From: Legionellales bacterium
GTDB taxonomy: Bacteria > Pseudomonadota > Gammaproteobacteria > Legionellales > Legionellaceae
NCBI GenBank assembly: GCA_020050595.1
Contig: JAGVKL010000015.1
Span: 1-42,959 of the forward strand
Direction of reading: 5' to 3'
DNA: 42,959 bases
In this document: piece after piece, positions 14,747 through 23,025 of the stretch
Layout: every line of letters begins with the position of its first letter
Position numbering within the stretch: position 1 is the stretch's first letter
Made by a program: the position numbers and the translations under genes
Notes under the pieces: generated by a model
Seen by the model: the letters and a program-made list of their open reading frames with translations, nothing else
The model's database searches: none
What the model was told of the DNA's origin: nothing

Positions 14747-16336
14747 GTGGAAAAAAGCTTAAATAACGCCATTGAAGGCCTTAAAACAATTTTTAATTTT
14801 GATATTGTTAGACGTTTGTTTTTTTTAGGCGGAATAGCTGCGAGCGTTGCGGTAGGGGTTAATCTTTACCAATGGATTCAAGGGCCCCTCTATAGACCGC
14901 TTCCTTATAGCATCAGGGATCAGAACTTACCGGCAATAGTAGATGCGCTGGATAAAGCAAATATTAGCTATAAAATTAATGAAGCAAACGGCACTATTTC
15001 CGTTCCCGCCGATGAAGTCAATGCCGCTAAAACCAAACTATCTGCTGCCGGTGTACAAAAAGAAGAAGGCTTTAATTACTCTTTTTTAAACGAGCAAGAT
15101 AAGCTAGGCACCAGTCAATTTCTTGAAAATGCGAGGTATCTACGAGCCCTTGAATCCGATCTTGCTCGCACCATTCGTGCTATCCAAGGTATAAGCAGTG
15201 CAAAAGTCCATATTGCCATTCCACAAAATAATATTTTTGCCGATGAAAATTCAAAAACAACCGCATCGATTATTGTCAACATCGTTCCAGGCTATGAAGG
15301 TGATAAAGAGAAAATACGCGCTATTATTCAATTAGTCGCAGCCAGCGTCCCAGAGCTTGATCCAACGAATGTTGCGATTACCGACCAATATGGACACTTT
15401 TTATCATCCATCATTAGTCCTAATTCGATTCTTAATCAAGAGCAGCTGACTTATCAAAATAACATACAACGCTATTACGAAAATCGCATAAAAATGCTTA
15501 TCACCCCAATAACAGGTGAAAATAAAGCAAGCATCAATGTCAATGCAACTATTGATTTTACACAACAAGAAGAAGCGAAAGAAGAATACGATCCTGAACA
15601 AAAAACCTTGCGTAGTGAACAGAATATTACAGAAAATAGCAGCAGTGCAGCCGCTTCTGGCGTACCAGGAACACTGTCTAACCAGCCACCCGCAAATAAT
15701 CCATCAGCCGGCCAACAGGGCAGTGGAGATGGCCAGGCAGCAGCACCCACGGCAAGCACTGGACAGAGCCGAAGCGAGAGTACAAAAAATTATGAAATAA
15801 GCAAAGCTATGCGATATGTTCACAATACGGCACCCGTGCTTAAAAATATTTCAGTTGCCATCGTTTTAGATGACGAAACCATTTATGATGAAGCCACTAA
15901 AAAAACGACGCACAAACCGCTTAGCAAAGAGAAAATTGCCAAAATAACAGAGCTAGTTAAATCATCGATTGGCTTTAGTGAAAAGCGTGGTGATAAAGTT
16001 ACCGTCATTAACAGTGGCTTTATTCAAAATAAAATAGAAAGTATTCCCTTGATTCCTTTCTGGCAACAACCGTGGTTTTGGGATTGGATCAAACGGATTA
16101 GCGGGATTATTGCAGGTTTTGTTTTTCTCTTTGTTCTTTACAAAAAACTATCGCCTGAATTTAGACCAAACCAAAACAAACAAAACAATTCTAATTTGGC
16201 AAATAATAATGAGACATTTCCAGTTACTCCAGCCATGATTCAACTAAAAAATGAACAAATATCAATTTTAAAAGATCTTGCTTCAAAAGATCCGAATAAA
16301 GTTGCCAGTATTATTAAAAAATGGGTAACGCAATAA
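14747..16336 (+). CDS. fliF: Flagellar MS-ring protein FliF
   Basis: A 529-residue membrane protein. It has an N-terminal transmembrane helix (about 23-43), ring-building YscJ/FliF modules (GPLYRPLPYSI onward; ARTIRAIQGISSAKVHIAIP), a low-complexity Ser/Pro/Gln/Gly loop at about 295-345 in the beta-collar region, and a second transmembrane helix (about 448-466) before the cytoplasmic tail that holds FliG. FliF forms the MS ring in the inner membrane that houses the export gate. The start is GTG at 14747 with GGTGA six bases before it. Stop and fliG start are one base apart. Confidence 0.95.
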   Translation: MEKSLNNAIEGLKTIFNFDIVRRLFFLGGIAASVAVGVNLYQWIQGPLYRPLPYSIRDQNLPAIVDALDKANISYKINEANGTISVPADEVNAAKTKLSAAGVQKEEGFNYSFLNEQDKLGTSQFLENARYLRALESDLARTIRAIQGISSAKVHIAIPQNNIFADENSKTTASIIVNIVPGYEGDKEKIRAIIQLVAASVPELDPTNVAITDQYGHFLSSIISPNSILNQEQLTYQNNIQRYYENRIKMLITPITGENKASINVNATIDFTQQEEAKEEYDPEQKTLRSEQNITENSSSAAASGVPGTLSNQPPANNPSAGQQGSGDGQAAAPTASTGQSRSESTKNYEISKAMRYVHNTAPVLKNISVAIVLDDETIYDEATKKTTHKPLSKEKIAKITELVKSSIGFSEKRGDKVTVINSGFIQNKIESIPLIPFWQQPWFWDWIKRISGIIAGFVFLFVLYKKLSPEFRPNQNKQNNSNLANNNETFPVTPAMIQLKNEQISILKDLASKDPNKVASIIKKWVTQ

Positions 16337-16337
16337 A

Positions 16338-17333
16338 ATGGCCAGCAAAAAAAAGGCAGCAATTATTCTTCTCGGTATGGGCGAAAATCACGCTGCAGAA
16401 ATATTAAAAATATTAAATCACAAAGAAGTCGAAGCCATTATTGAGGCGATGAATAATATCGATGATGTATCAGAGCAAGAAGTTATTAAGGCATTAAATG
16501 ATTTTTTTAAAGAAACTCAACTAACTAGCGGCTTAAATACTTCATCCAGCAATTACATCCGCAACACATTAGTCAGTGCTATAGGTCCTGAAAAAGCCGA
16601 TATGATGATTAATATTGATAAAAATCCTAAGAGCAGCCCACTCAAAGGGTTTGAGCTCATAAAATGGCAACAAATGCACCATATTGTTTCGGCTCTACAA
16701 GATGAGCATCCACAAATCATTACCGTGGCCCTTATGTGTATTGATAGCGAGCAATCAGCCCAAATATTAAAGCACCTTCCCAAGGCGATCTGCAATGATG
16801 TTATTACACGCATGACACACAGTAACCCTGTTTCACAATATGCCATGAATGCCCTATCAGACTATCTTGAAGAACAATTTACCAAAACAGAAAAATTTAA
16901 ATTACTAACCTCTGACGGCTTTAATTTAGCCGCAAATATCATTGCTAAATTAGATATGGAGAGTGAAAACGAAATAATGGCTTCTATCGGGGAAGAAAAC
17001 CAAGAGATTAATGAGAAATTACAAGATAAATTATTTCCCTTTAGCAAACTTGCCCAGATGGATAGCAGAAGTATGCAGACCTTTATTGTTGAATTAAATA
17101 ATGATGATTTAGTTCTCGCACTAAAAGGCGCTGATGAAGAATTAAAAGATATCTTCTTTAAAAACATGTCCAATAAATCAGCGGAGTTATTAAAAGAAGA
17201 CTTAGAATCAAAAGGCCCTGTTAAATTAAGTGATGTATTTGAGGCACAAAAACGAATTATTGGTATTGCTAAAAAACTTATTCAAGAAGAAAAAATCTTC
17301 CTAACCTCCAATGATAATACAACCATACTATAA
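16338..17333 (+). CDS. fliG: Flagellar motor switch protein FliG
   Basis: A 331-residue rotor protein with the FliG domain plan: N-terminal FliF-binding helices (KKKAAIILLGMGENHAAEILK), a middle domain with the conserved EHPQ motif at about 123-126, and a C-terminal charged torque helix region (DLVLALKGADEELKDIFFKNMS). FliG couples the MS ring to the C-ring and meets the stator. It follows fliF almost directly and precedes fliH by 11 bases. The other switch genes, fliM and fliN, are not in this window. Confidence 0.95.
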   Translation: MASKKKAAIILLGMGENHAAEILKILNHKEVEAIIEAMNNIDDVSEQEVIKALNDFFKETQLTSGLNTSSSNYIRNTLVSAIGPEKADMMINIDKNPKSSPLKGFELIKWQQMHHIVSALQDEHPQIITVALMCIDSEQSAQILKHLPKAICNDVITRMTHSNPVSQYAMNALSDYLEEQFTKTEKFKLLTSDGFNLAANIIAKLDMESENEIMASIGEENQEINEKLQDKLFPFSKLAQMDSRSMQTFIVELNNDDLVLALKGADEELKDIFFKNMSNKSAELLKEDLESKGPVKLSDVFEAQKRIIGIAKKLIQEEKIFLTSNDNTTIL

Positions 17334-17344
17334 TCGAGGTCCCG

Positions 17345-17905
17345 ATGGATTTTGAACTTTGGAACTACCCTCACGTCGATACATTAATTACCATAGATAA
17401 TCCGGAGGCTATTTCTGAACCCATCGAACAGCGCCAGCCTGAACCTGAACCCGAACCCGAACCATCACCTGAAATCATTGCCGAAGAACAAGCAAGACTC
17501 GCTCATGTACAACGATTAGAAGAACATCTTGATGTGTTACGCAAAATCAGTGAAACCATCTCAACACAAATTAATCATGTAAATGAAACCCTCATAACCA
17601 ACATTACAAACTTAGTAAAAAAAATTACAGAGTCCGTTATTTTAAAAGAGATAAGCCTCGATAGGGAACGATTAAAATATATGATAGAACACGCTTTTTC
17701 TCAGATTCAAAGGGATGGAGAACCGTGTACCATTCAAATTGCGCCTGAACATCACGATTATTTTTCTACACATGCAGCAATGCCACCAGACATTATTATT
17801 AAATCCGACGATACGCTAAAACTAGGCGATTTCAGGATTAAAACAACTTACAGTGAACTTGAGTCAATTCTCGAACACCGCCTTAATGAAATTTTTGAGC
17901 TCTAA
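17345..17905 (+). CDS. fliH: Flagellar assembly protein FliH
   Basis: A 186-residue protein between fliG and fliI, where FliH belongs. It has a Pro-Glu repeat (PEPEPEPEPSPE, near residue 38) and a central helical region like the family's stalk, followed by a C-terminal domain (about 110-186) of the FliH/HrpE type. FliH dimers bind FliI, restrain its ATPase activity and tether it to the C-ring. GAGG lies five bases before the ATG. Sequence conservation in this family is low; position is the stronger evidence. Confidence 0.85.
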   Translation: MDFELWNYPHVDTLITIDNPEAISEPIEQRQPEPEPEPEPSPEIIAEEQARLAHVQRLEEHLDVLRKISETISTQINHVNETLITNITNLVKKITESVILKEISLDRERLKYMIEHAFSQIQRDGEPCTIQIAPEHHDYFSTHAAMPPDIIIKSDDTLKLGDFRIKTTYSELESILEHRLNEIFEL

Positions 17906-17908
17906 GCC

Positions 17909-19240
17909 ATGACGCATCTTATTGGACAGTTAAACGCTCATTTTGCAACTATTAACGAACGTGTTGATAAGACGCACGGCTACAAAATTTACGGTACCAT
18001 TATTCGCATCTCTGGATTTCTCTTGGAAGCTACCGGTTTAAATGCAGCTGTGGGCATGCTCTGCTATGTTGCCACCCCAAAGCGGCAAATCCCTGCTGAA
18101 GTCATTGGATTTGCTAATCAAAAAACATATTTAATGGCCTATCAAGACACATTAGGCATAAGCCCTGGAAATAAGCTCTATTGTACCGGCACTAGCCTTA
18201 ATGTTCCGGTGGGACCACCATTACAAGGGCGCATTATTAATGGCCTTTGCGAACCTATTGATAATAAAGGCGCATTAAATCCCACCAATTTCTATTCCCT
18301 TTATGCTCCCGTCATTAATCCTATTGAACGTAACCGTATTACAAAACCGCTTGATGTGGGTATCAAAGCCATCAATGGATTATTAACTGTAGGTCAAGGA
18401 CAACGGCTTGGAATTTTTGCAGGAAGCGGCGTAGGTAAAAGTGTGTTATTAGGCATGATGTCACGATTCACCTCAGCCGAAGTTGTCGTTGTAGGCCTCA
18501 TTGGTGAGCGTGGTCGTGAAGTTAAAGAATTCATCGAAGATAATATTGGTGCAGAAAATCTTAAAAAAACGGTGGTTATTGCAGCACCAATTGACTCTTC
18601 TCCGTTGGAGCGAGCCAATGGCGCACTTGCGGCAACATCGATTGCCGAATATTTTCGCGATTGCGGACGACAAGTTTTGCTGATTGTTGATTCGCTCACC
18701 CGCTATGCCCAAGCACTACGTCAAATATATCTAACATTAGGCGAAATGCCTTCTTCTAAAGGCTACTCTCCCACGGTATTTGCTAAGATTTCACAACTTG
18801 TCGAGCGTACTGGTAGTGGATGTGGTCAACAGGGGTCAATAACCGCGTTTTATACGGTTTTAACCGAAGGCGATGACATGAATGATCCGGTCGCTGATCA
18901 TGCCCGTTCAATACTAGATGGTCATATCGTCTTATCAAGGCAATTGGCTGATTCAGGCCATTATCCTGCGATTGATATTGGAAGCTCGGTTAGCCGAGTT
19001 ATGGCTACGGTTATAGACAAACCACATTTTCAGCAAGCTCAACGCTTCAAACAACTTTATAGCGCCTATATTCAAAATCAAGATCTTATTAAAATGGGAA
19101 TGTATCAACGCGGCTCGGATCAAACTCTTGATGAGGCCATTCTTTTTCACTCCAAAATTAAGCTTTTCTTACAACAACGAACCGATGAATCAAGCTCTTT
19201 CGAAACAACGTTGAGCACGCTTATGAGTCTATTTGAATGA
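17909..19240 (+). CDS. fliI: Flagellum-specific ATPase FliI
   Basis: A 443-residue F1-beta-like ATPase with Walker A AGSGVGKS (171-178), GERGREVKEFIE (199-210), Walker B VLLIVDSLTRYAQA (D261) and the SITAFYTVLTEGDDMNDPVADHARSILDGHI signature region. It energises unloading of export chaperone complexes at the flagellar type III gate. It could be confused with virulence type III ATPases, but the flanking fliH and fliJ decide it. The stop overlaps fliJ by four bases (ATGA). Confidence 0.96.
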   Translation: MTHLIGQLNAHFATINERVDKTHGYKIYGTIIRISGFLLEATGLNAAVGMLCYVATPKRQIPAEVIGFANQKTYLMAYQDTLGISPGNKLYCTGTSLNVPVGPPLQGRIINGLCEPIDNKGALNPTNFYSLYAPVINPIERNRITKPLDVGIKAINGLLTVGQGQRLGIFAGSGVGKSVLLGMMSRFTSAEVVVVGLIGERGREVKEFIEDNIGAENLKKTVVIAAPIDSSPLERANGALAATSIAEYFRDCGRQVLLIVDSLTRYAQALRQIYLTLGEMPSSKGYSPTVFAKISQLVERTGSGCGQQGSITAFYTVLTEGDDMNDPVADHARSILDGHIVLSRQLADSGHYPAIDIGSSVSRVMATVIDKPHFQQAQRFKQLYSAYIQNQDLIKMGMYQRGSDQTLDEAILFHSKIKLFLQQRTDESSSFETTLSTLMSLFE

Positions 19241-19701
19241 AGAAACCAACCGATAGAAAAAGCAGCACTATCAACACCATCATTACGTCTTTAACGCTTC
19301 AAAAAAATCAACTCGAAGGCCAAATCTATCAGTTACAAGAGACAATTAAAAAAAAGGAACAAACCATCAAATCATTTGAAGCATATTTAAATGAATACAA
19401 AGGAACATTTTACAATACGACGGTGCATCGTGTCCCCAGTTACCGTAATAACCAAGAATTTCTTGATGAACTTTCCAATGTTCTTTACAGTGAAAAGAAA
19501 GAATTAAATCAATTAGAACTAAAAAAAATGGACTTAATTTCACGCTGCCATACCTTTAACCAAAAAATAGATGGCTTCAACGATATTTTAGCCCTCCATC
19601 AAAAAACATGCCAAATTGCTCGTGATAATATTGAAGATACAAACCGCACCGAATTAGCAACTGTGCGTGCCTGTCAACAAAATTTAAAAGAGTATGAATG
19701 A
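19237..19701 (+). CDS. fliJ: Flagellar export protein FliJ
   Basis: A 154-residue, almost wholly coiled-coil protein (helices at about 10-55 and 75-150) with the charge pattern of FliJ. FliJ sits in the centre of the FliI hexamer like a gamma subunit and helps couple ATPase and proton-driven export. Identified mainly from length, coiled coil and place: it overlaps fliI at its start and fliQ at its end, each by four bases. Confidence 0.82.
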   Translation: MKKPTDRKSSTINTIITSLTLQKNQLEGQIYQLQETIKKKEQTIKSFEAYLNEYKGTFYNTTVHRVPSYRNNQEFLDELSNVLYSEKKELNQLELKKMDLISRCHTFNQKIDGFNDILALHQKTCQIARDNIEDTNRTELATVRACQQNLKEYE

Positions 19702-19967
19702 ATAATCTTCCGCTGCTATTAGCCTTACATCAAACTTTACTGATAATAATGTATGCGGTGTGCATTATTACGATACCAACACTTATCGTTGGGGTAACCG
19801 TGTCGATTATTCAAGCGGCTACGCAAATTAATGAGATGACAGTAACATTCATTCCCAAGCTTATCGTGATGTTTGTGGTTTTGTTAACATTGACGCCTTG
19901 GTTATTAAATAAGCTTGTGCATGTTATGCAAGAGTTTATGTTTAATTTGCCGATGTATATTAAATAA
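19698..19967 (+). CDS. fliQ: Flagellar export gate protein FliQ
   Basis: An 89-residue inner membrane protein with two long hydrophobic helices (about 15-40 and 52-76) and the FliQ signature VGVTVSIIQAATQINEMTVTFIPKL. FliQ packs in four copies with FliP and FliR to form the entry to the export channel. Here it closes the fliE-J operon, overlapping fliJ, whereas it usually sits between fliP and fliR. Neither of those, nor fliO, flhA or flhB, is present nearby. Confidence 0.93.
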   Translation: MNNLPLLLALHQTLLIIMYAVCIITIPTLIVGVTVSIIQAATQINEMTVTFIPKLIVMFVVLLTLTPWLLNKLVHVMQEFMFNLPMYIK

Positions 19968-20015
19968 TAGTTTTGATAAGTGGGAGGGAATGTTGGGTTG
20001 CATTCTGGAATCCAA

Positions 20016-20093
20016 CCTACGGTTTTTACTAAACATTGTACCGTAGGGGGTTCAGCCTCTCCTCGTCTTTGCGAGTGTAGCAAAGCAATCCAG
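20016..20093. repeat. Palindromic repeats between convergent fliQ and flgN
   Basis: CCTACGGT (20016-20023) and ACCGTAGG (20040-20047) form a perfect 8-bp stem. Next comes CGTCTTTGCGAG...GCAAAGCAATCCAG (20064-20093), which has its own 6-bp stem and repeats the module found at 12079-12114. Lying between converging operons, these hairpins could end transcription in either direction, but there is no clear U-tract. Confidence 0.5.
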
Positions 20094-20115
20094 CAGCCTT
20101 TTTGGGATCGTTTAC

Positions 20116-20574
20116 CTACGAAATAATACCTGATTGATCATACGTTGTGTTTGTTGCATCTAACGGGGTTTGGGTCAAATGGCTAAGAAGCTCTTTTACA
20201 TTCATCAGATTCGCATTAACTACCTGGCGATTAGTATACATAAGTTGAAGGCCGGCTTTATACTCCTCGCCTAAGACCTCTACAAGTTCAGTAAATTTAG
20301 GCTTATAAGATGCATCAAGTGTCTCAGCATAAGATGCCAATTTCACAAATAAATCACCTGTGAATTCTTTAATACCGGCATGTTCCATCAATTGATCAAT
20401 AAGAAGCTTTAAATGCGAATTTACCTCTAATTTATAAGAATCGCTTTTCTCAAGAGCCGCTAAATCATCGGTAGAAAAAAGGCGCTGGTCGTCAAGCATG
20501 CATTGATTTAATACTCGTAAGTGAGCAATAAAATCCGTTAATAACGTTTCAATCTCAATAAAATCCTGTTTCAT
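20116..20574 (-). CDS. flgN: Flagellar export chaperone FlgN
   Basis: A 152-residue helical, acidic protein with the FlgN pattern, including YTNRQVVNANLMNVKELLSHL in the C-terminal helix and a short disordered tail ending near TYDQSG, a feature of many FlgN proteins. FlgN escorts the hook-filament junction proteins FlgK and FlgL to the export gate. It overlaps flgM by four bases (ATGA), the usual flgMN arrangement, so it should share the sigma-28-like promoter upstream of flgM. Confidence 0.88.
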   Translation of the reverse strand: MKQDFIEIETLLTDFIAHLRVLNQCMLDDQRLFSTDDLAALEKSDSYKLEVNSHLKLLIDQLMEHAGIKEFTGDLFVKLASYAETLDASYKPKFTELVEVLGEEYKAGLQLMYTNRQVVNANLMNVKELLSHLTQTPLDATNTTYDQSGIIS

Positions 20575-20873
20575 TCAATCTCACCATCAACCGATAATTC
20601 CTGAAATAAATGCTCAACCAGCGATAATATATCAACCGAGTATCCGCCCGATTCAACTTGGCTTTTAATTTTTTGAATTGCATCTACAGAACGCGCCTCG
20701 CTAGATGCTGTTTTAATTAAATTAATTAATCTTGCCATTTGATCAGATGAATCTGAAGGACTATTATTACTAATAGACAGATTATTTCCTGTCATATTCG
20801 CCTTAGAACTATTCGTTTTAGCCGTATTATTAAGCTGGACAGGTGACACTAAATTAATTTTTATATTATTCAC
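20571..20873 (-). CDS. flgM: Anti-sigma-28 factor FlgM
   Basis: A 100-residue protein with a Ser/Asn-rich disordered N-terminus (LVSPVQLNN, then many S/N) and the C-terminal FlgM helices (ARSVDAIQKIKSQVESGGYSVD). FlgM holds FliA inactive until the hook is complete and FlgM is exported through it. The start is GTG at 20873, six bases after AAGGAG. A FliA-like promoter just upstream would give the autogenous control known for flgM. The partner gene fliA lies at 36627 in this window. Confidence 0.9.
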   Translation of the reverse strand: MNNIKINLVSPVQLNNTAKTNSSKANMTGNNLSISNNSPSDSSDQMARLINLIKTASSEARSVDAIQKIKSQVESGGYSVDILSLVEHLFQELSVDGEIE

Positions 20874-20904
20874 GGCATACTCCTTTTAATCCCTATTACT
20901 TATC

Positions 20905-20931
20905 TTATCGGTGAATATTAAAAAAAATTAA
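20905..20931 (-). promoter_or_regulatory. Candidate sigma-28 (FliA) promoter of flgMN
   Basis: On the minus strand TTAATTTT, 11 bases, ACCGATAA matches TAAAGTTT-N11-GCCGATAA at 6/8 and 7/8 positions with exact spacing. It lies about 32 bases before the flgM start and overlaps the last codon of flgJ. Confidence 0.6.
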
Positions 20932-21863
20932 ATTAATTTTTGATTAATAATCATATCATTGAATCGTTTGCTTGAATAAATCTGCATAATTTTTTCAGAA
21001 TACTTTTCATCCGTCGCATAATTAGCTTTTTGTAATTGCTGTGCAAATTGATGAGGATCAGATGCATGCTTTAGGGCTTCACCATAACGACTATTATTTT
21101 TTAAAAAATCAACGTAATCGTTAAAGCTAGCATTAAATGACTCATATGCTCGGAATTTAGATTTATTTTTAACCATAATCCCATTTTCTTGTTCCAGCGC
21201 GTTGACTTGAACAGATGATGCATCCCAACTGCTATCCGCTTTTATATTAAATAAATTATGCGTACTTTGTCCTGTCCCCTTCGATATAATATTTTTCCCC
21301 CAATTTGTTTCAAGAGCAGCCTGGGCTAATAAAAATTTAGGATCAGCGCCTAAGAGTGAGGCGGCGGTTTTTGCAGATGACCAAAGCGTCTTAACAAACT
21401 CAGATTGTGAGCTAAATACCCCTTCTGCTGCAGCTTTTTGAACCGTGGCAACAGGCTCTGCTACCGCCTCGGCTTTGACCACAGGCTCTTCCTTATCTGA
21501 ACGAGCTATAGGCTCCGTGCCAGAAGGAATAGGTTCAAGGCGAGCCGGTTCCGCTCGCTCCAAAGATCCCTCAATCATTTTAGCGAAACCAGTGCCTGCA
21601 TGTGAAACTACTAGCGATAATTGTTTATCAAATAAATCCATGTATAGAGCTGATTGTTCACTTGCTGTTGGATCGCTAACTAATGCTTCGTTTGCATCGC
21701 GCATACTTTTCATCAAAATTTGGACGAGCAGCGATTCGAACTGCTCAGCTACTTCTTTTTTAGCAGCAGTAGGATCACTGTTTATCTGGTGATGCAAAGC
21801 GTTAATATCTTTAAAATCTGTATAAGTGCCTACACTCATCATAGTTTTAGCGTCCGTCATCAT
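20928..21863 (-). CDS. flgJ: Flagellar rod-cap protein / peptidoglycan hydrolase FlgJ
   Basis: A two-domain protein of about 311 residues. The N-terminal rod-binding domain (about 30-105; VAEQFESLLVQILMKSMRDAN) caps the growing rod. An Ala/Glu/Pro linker follows, then a C-terminal glucosaminidase domain (about 150-311) with the catalytic Glu in AALETNWGKN and the HNLFNIKA motif. It cuts a path for the rod through the peptidoglycan. The frame is open to 21911, but that start would overlap flgI; the paired ATGs at 21863/21860 follow GGGAGG. It is co-transcribed after flgI. Confidence 0.92.
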   Translation of the reverse strand: MMTDAKTMMSVGTYTDFKDINALHHQINSDPTAAKKEVAEQFESLLVQILMKSMRDANEALVSDPTASEQSALYMDLFDKQLSLVVSHAGTGFAKMIEGSLERAEPARLEPIPSGTEPIARSDKEEPVVKAEAVAEPVATVQKAAAEGVFSSQSEFVKTLWSSAKTAASLLGADPKFLLAQAALETNWGKNIISKGTGQSTHNLFNIKADSSWDASSVQVNALEQENGIMVKNKSKFRAYESFNASFNDYVDFLKNNSRYGEALKHASDPHQFAQQLQKANYATDEKYSEKIMQIYSSKRFNDMIINQKLI

Positions 21864-21888
21864 GACTCCTACCCTCCCTTTAGCATTC

Positions 21889-23010
21889 TTATATAATTTC
21901 CAAATCAGCATGCAAAGCTCCAGCTTGCTTTATAGCCCCAAGAATTTCAATCAAATCCCCAGGCGCAGCCCCCGCTCGATTAATTGCATCAACTAAATTT
22001 TTAAGAGACGTACCAGGGTTTAATAAAAAAGCATGTGCTTTTTGCTGGTTTATATTTACATTCGAATTGCTAGTCACAACTGTTCTTCCGCTTGCAAAAG
22101 CATTGGGCTGACTAACCATTGGATCTTCCGTAACCGCAACTGTAAGATTTCCATGCATAACAGCTACAGGTGATACAGTTACATTTTGACCGACTACAAT
22201 CGTGCCTGAACGAGAATTTACCACCACACGAGCCGCAATAGCACCAGGGCTAACTTTTAGATTTTCAAGATCTGAAATAAAACCAACTTGAGCATTATGA
22301 TTAAGAAAATCACCTTTGCCTACCTTATTGCTCAATCGAACAGCAACTGCTCCTGCATCAAGTGGTTGTGCGGCAGGGTATCCGAGTTCTTGATTAATTG
22401 TATCCGCAATACGTTGTGCGGTGGTAAAATCGGGCTGCGTGATCTCAAATACAATTTGTCCATTTTGTAAATAAGGCATATCTATCGTTTTCTCAACCGT
22501 CGCTCCGCTAGCAATACGTCCCGTAGCGGTGATGTTGACGGTCACCTTTGAGCCGTCGCTTCCTCTCGCACCAAATCCTGAAACGACCACATTACCTTGA
22601 GCCATGGCATAAATTTGGTTGTCCGCTCCATGAAGCGGCGTCATTAATAATGTTCCACCACGTAAAGAGGGCGCATTCCCTAAAGACGAAATGGTTATGT
22701 CGATTTTTTGACCTATTCTTGCAAAAGGAGGTAAATTTGCACTGACGGCGACTGCCGCAACGTTTCTAAGTTGCATTGATTGCCCCGGGGGCAAGCGAAT
22801 ACCAAATTGTAATAACATGTTGCGGAATGATTGTTCCGTAAAAGGGGCTTGGTTTGTGCGATCGCCTGTTCCATCAAGACCGACAACTAAGCCGTAACCA
22901 ATTAAAGGATTTTCTCGAACACCAGCAAGGGTTGTAATATCTTTTATTCTCGCGGCACTACAAGACCCCACCACCAAAATAAAAGTTAATAACATTGAAA
23001 TCAGTCGCAT
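21889..23010 (-). CDS. flgI: Flagellar P-ring protein FlgI
   Basis: A 373-residue exported protein with a signal peptide (MRLISMLLTFILVVGSCSA) and the highly conserved start of the mature protein, IKDITTLAGVRENPLIGYGLVVGLDGTGD. FlgI assembles the periplasmic P ring around the rod. Full length, with the conserved C-terminal NLVDAINRAGAAPGDLIEILGAIKQAGALHADLEII. Its usual chaperone gene flgA is not in this window. It follows flgL and precedes flgJ, rather than following flgH as usual. Confidence 0.97.
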   Translation of the reverse strand: MRLISMLLTFILVVGSCSAARIKDITTLAGVRENPLIGYGLVVGLDGTGDRTNQAPFTEQSFRNMLLQFGIRLPPGQSMQLRNVAAVAVSANLPPFARIGQKIDITISSLGNAPSLRGGTLLMTPLHGADNQIYAMAQGNVVVSGFGARGSDGSKVTVNITATGRIASGATVEKTIDMPYLQNGQIVFEITQPDFTTAQRIADTINQELGYPAAQPLDAGAVAVRLSNKVGKGDFLNHNAQVGFISDLENLKVSPGAIAARVVVNSRSGTIVVGQNVTVSPVAVMHGNLTVAVTEDPMVSQPNAFASGRTVVTSNSNVNINQQKAHAFLLNPGTSLKNLVDAINRAGAAPGDLIEILGAIKQAGALHADLEII

Positions 23011-23025
23011 GAAGCATCTCTTTTT

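Noticed and set aside
17909..19967. Virulence-type III secretion genes
   Set aside because: The ATPase and FliQ-like protein are flanked by fliE, fliF, fliG, fliH and fliJ and match flagellar forms.
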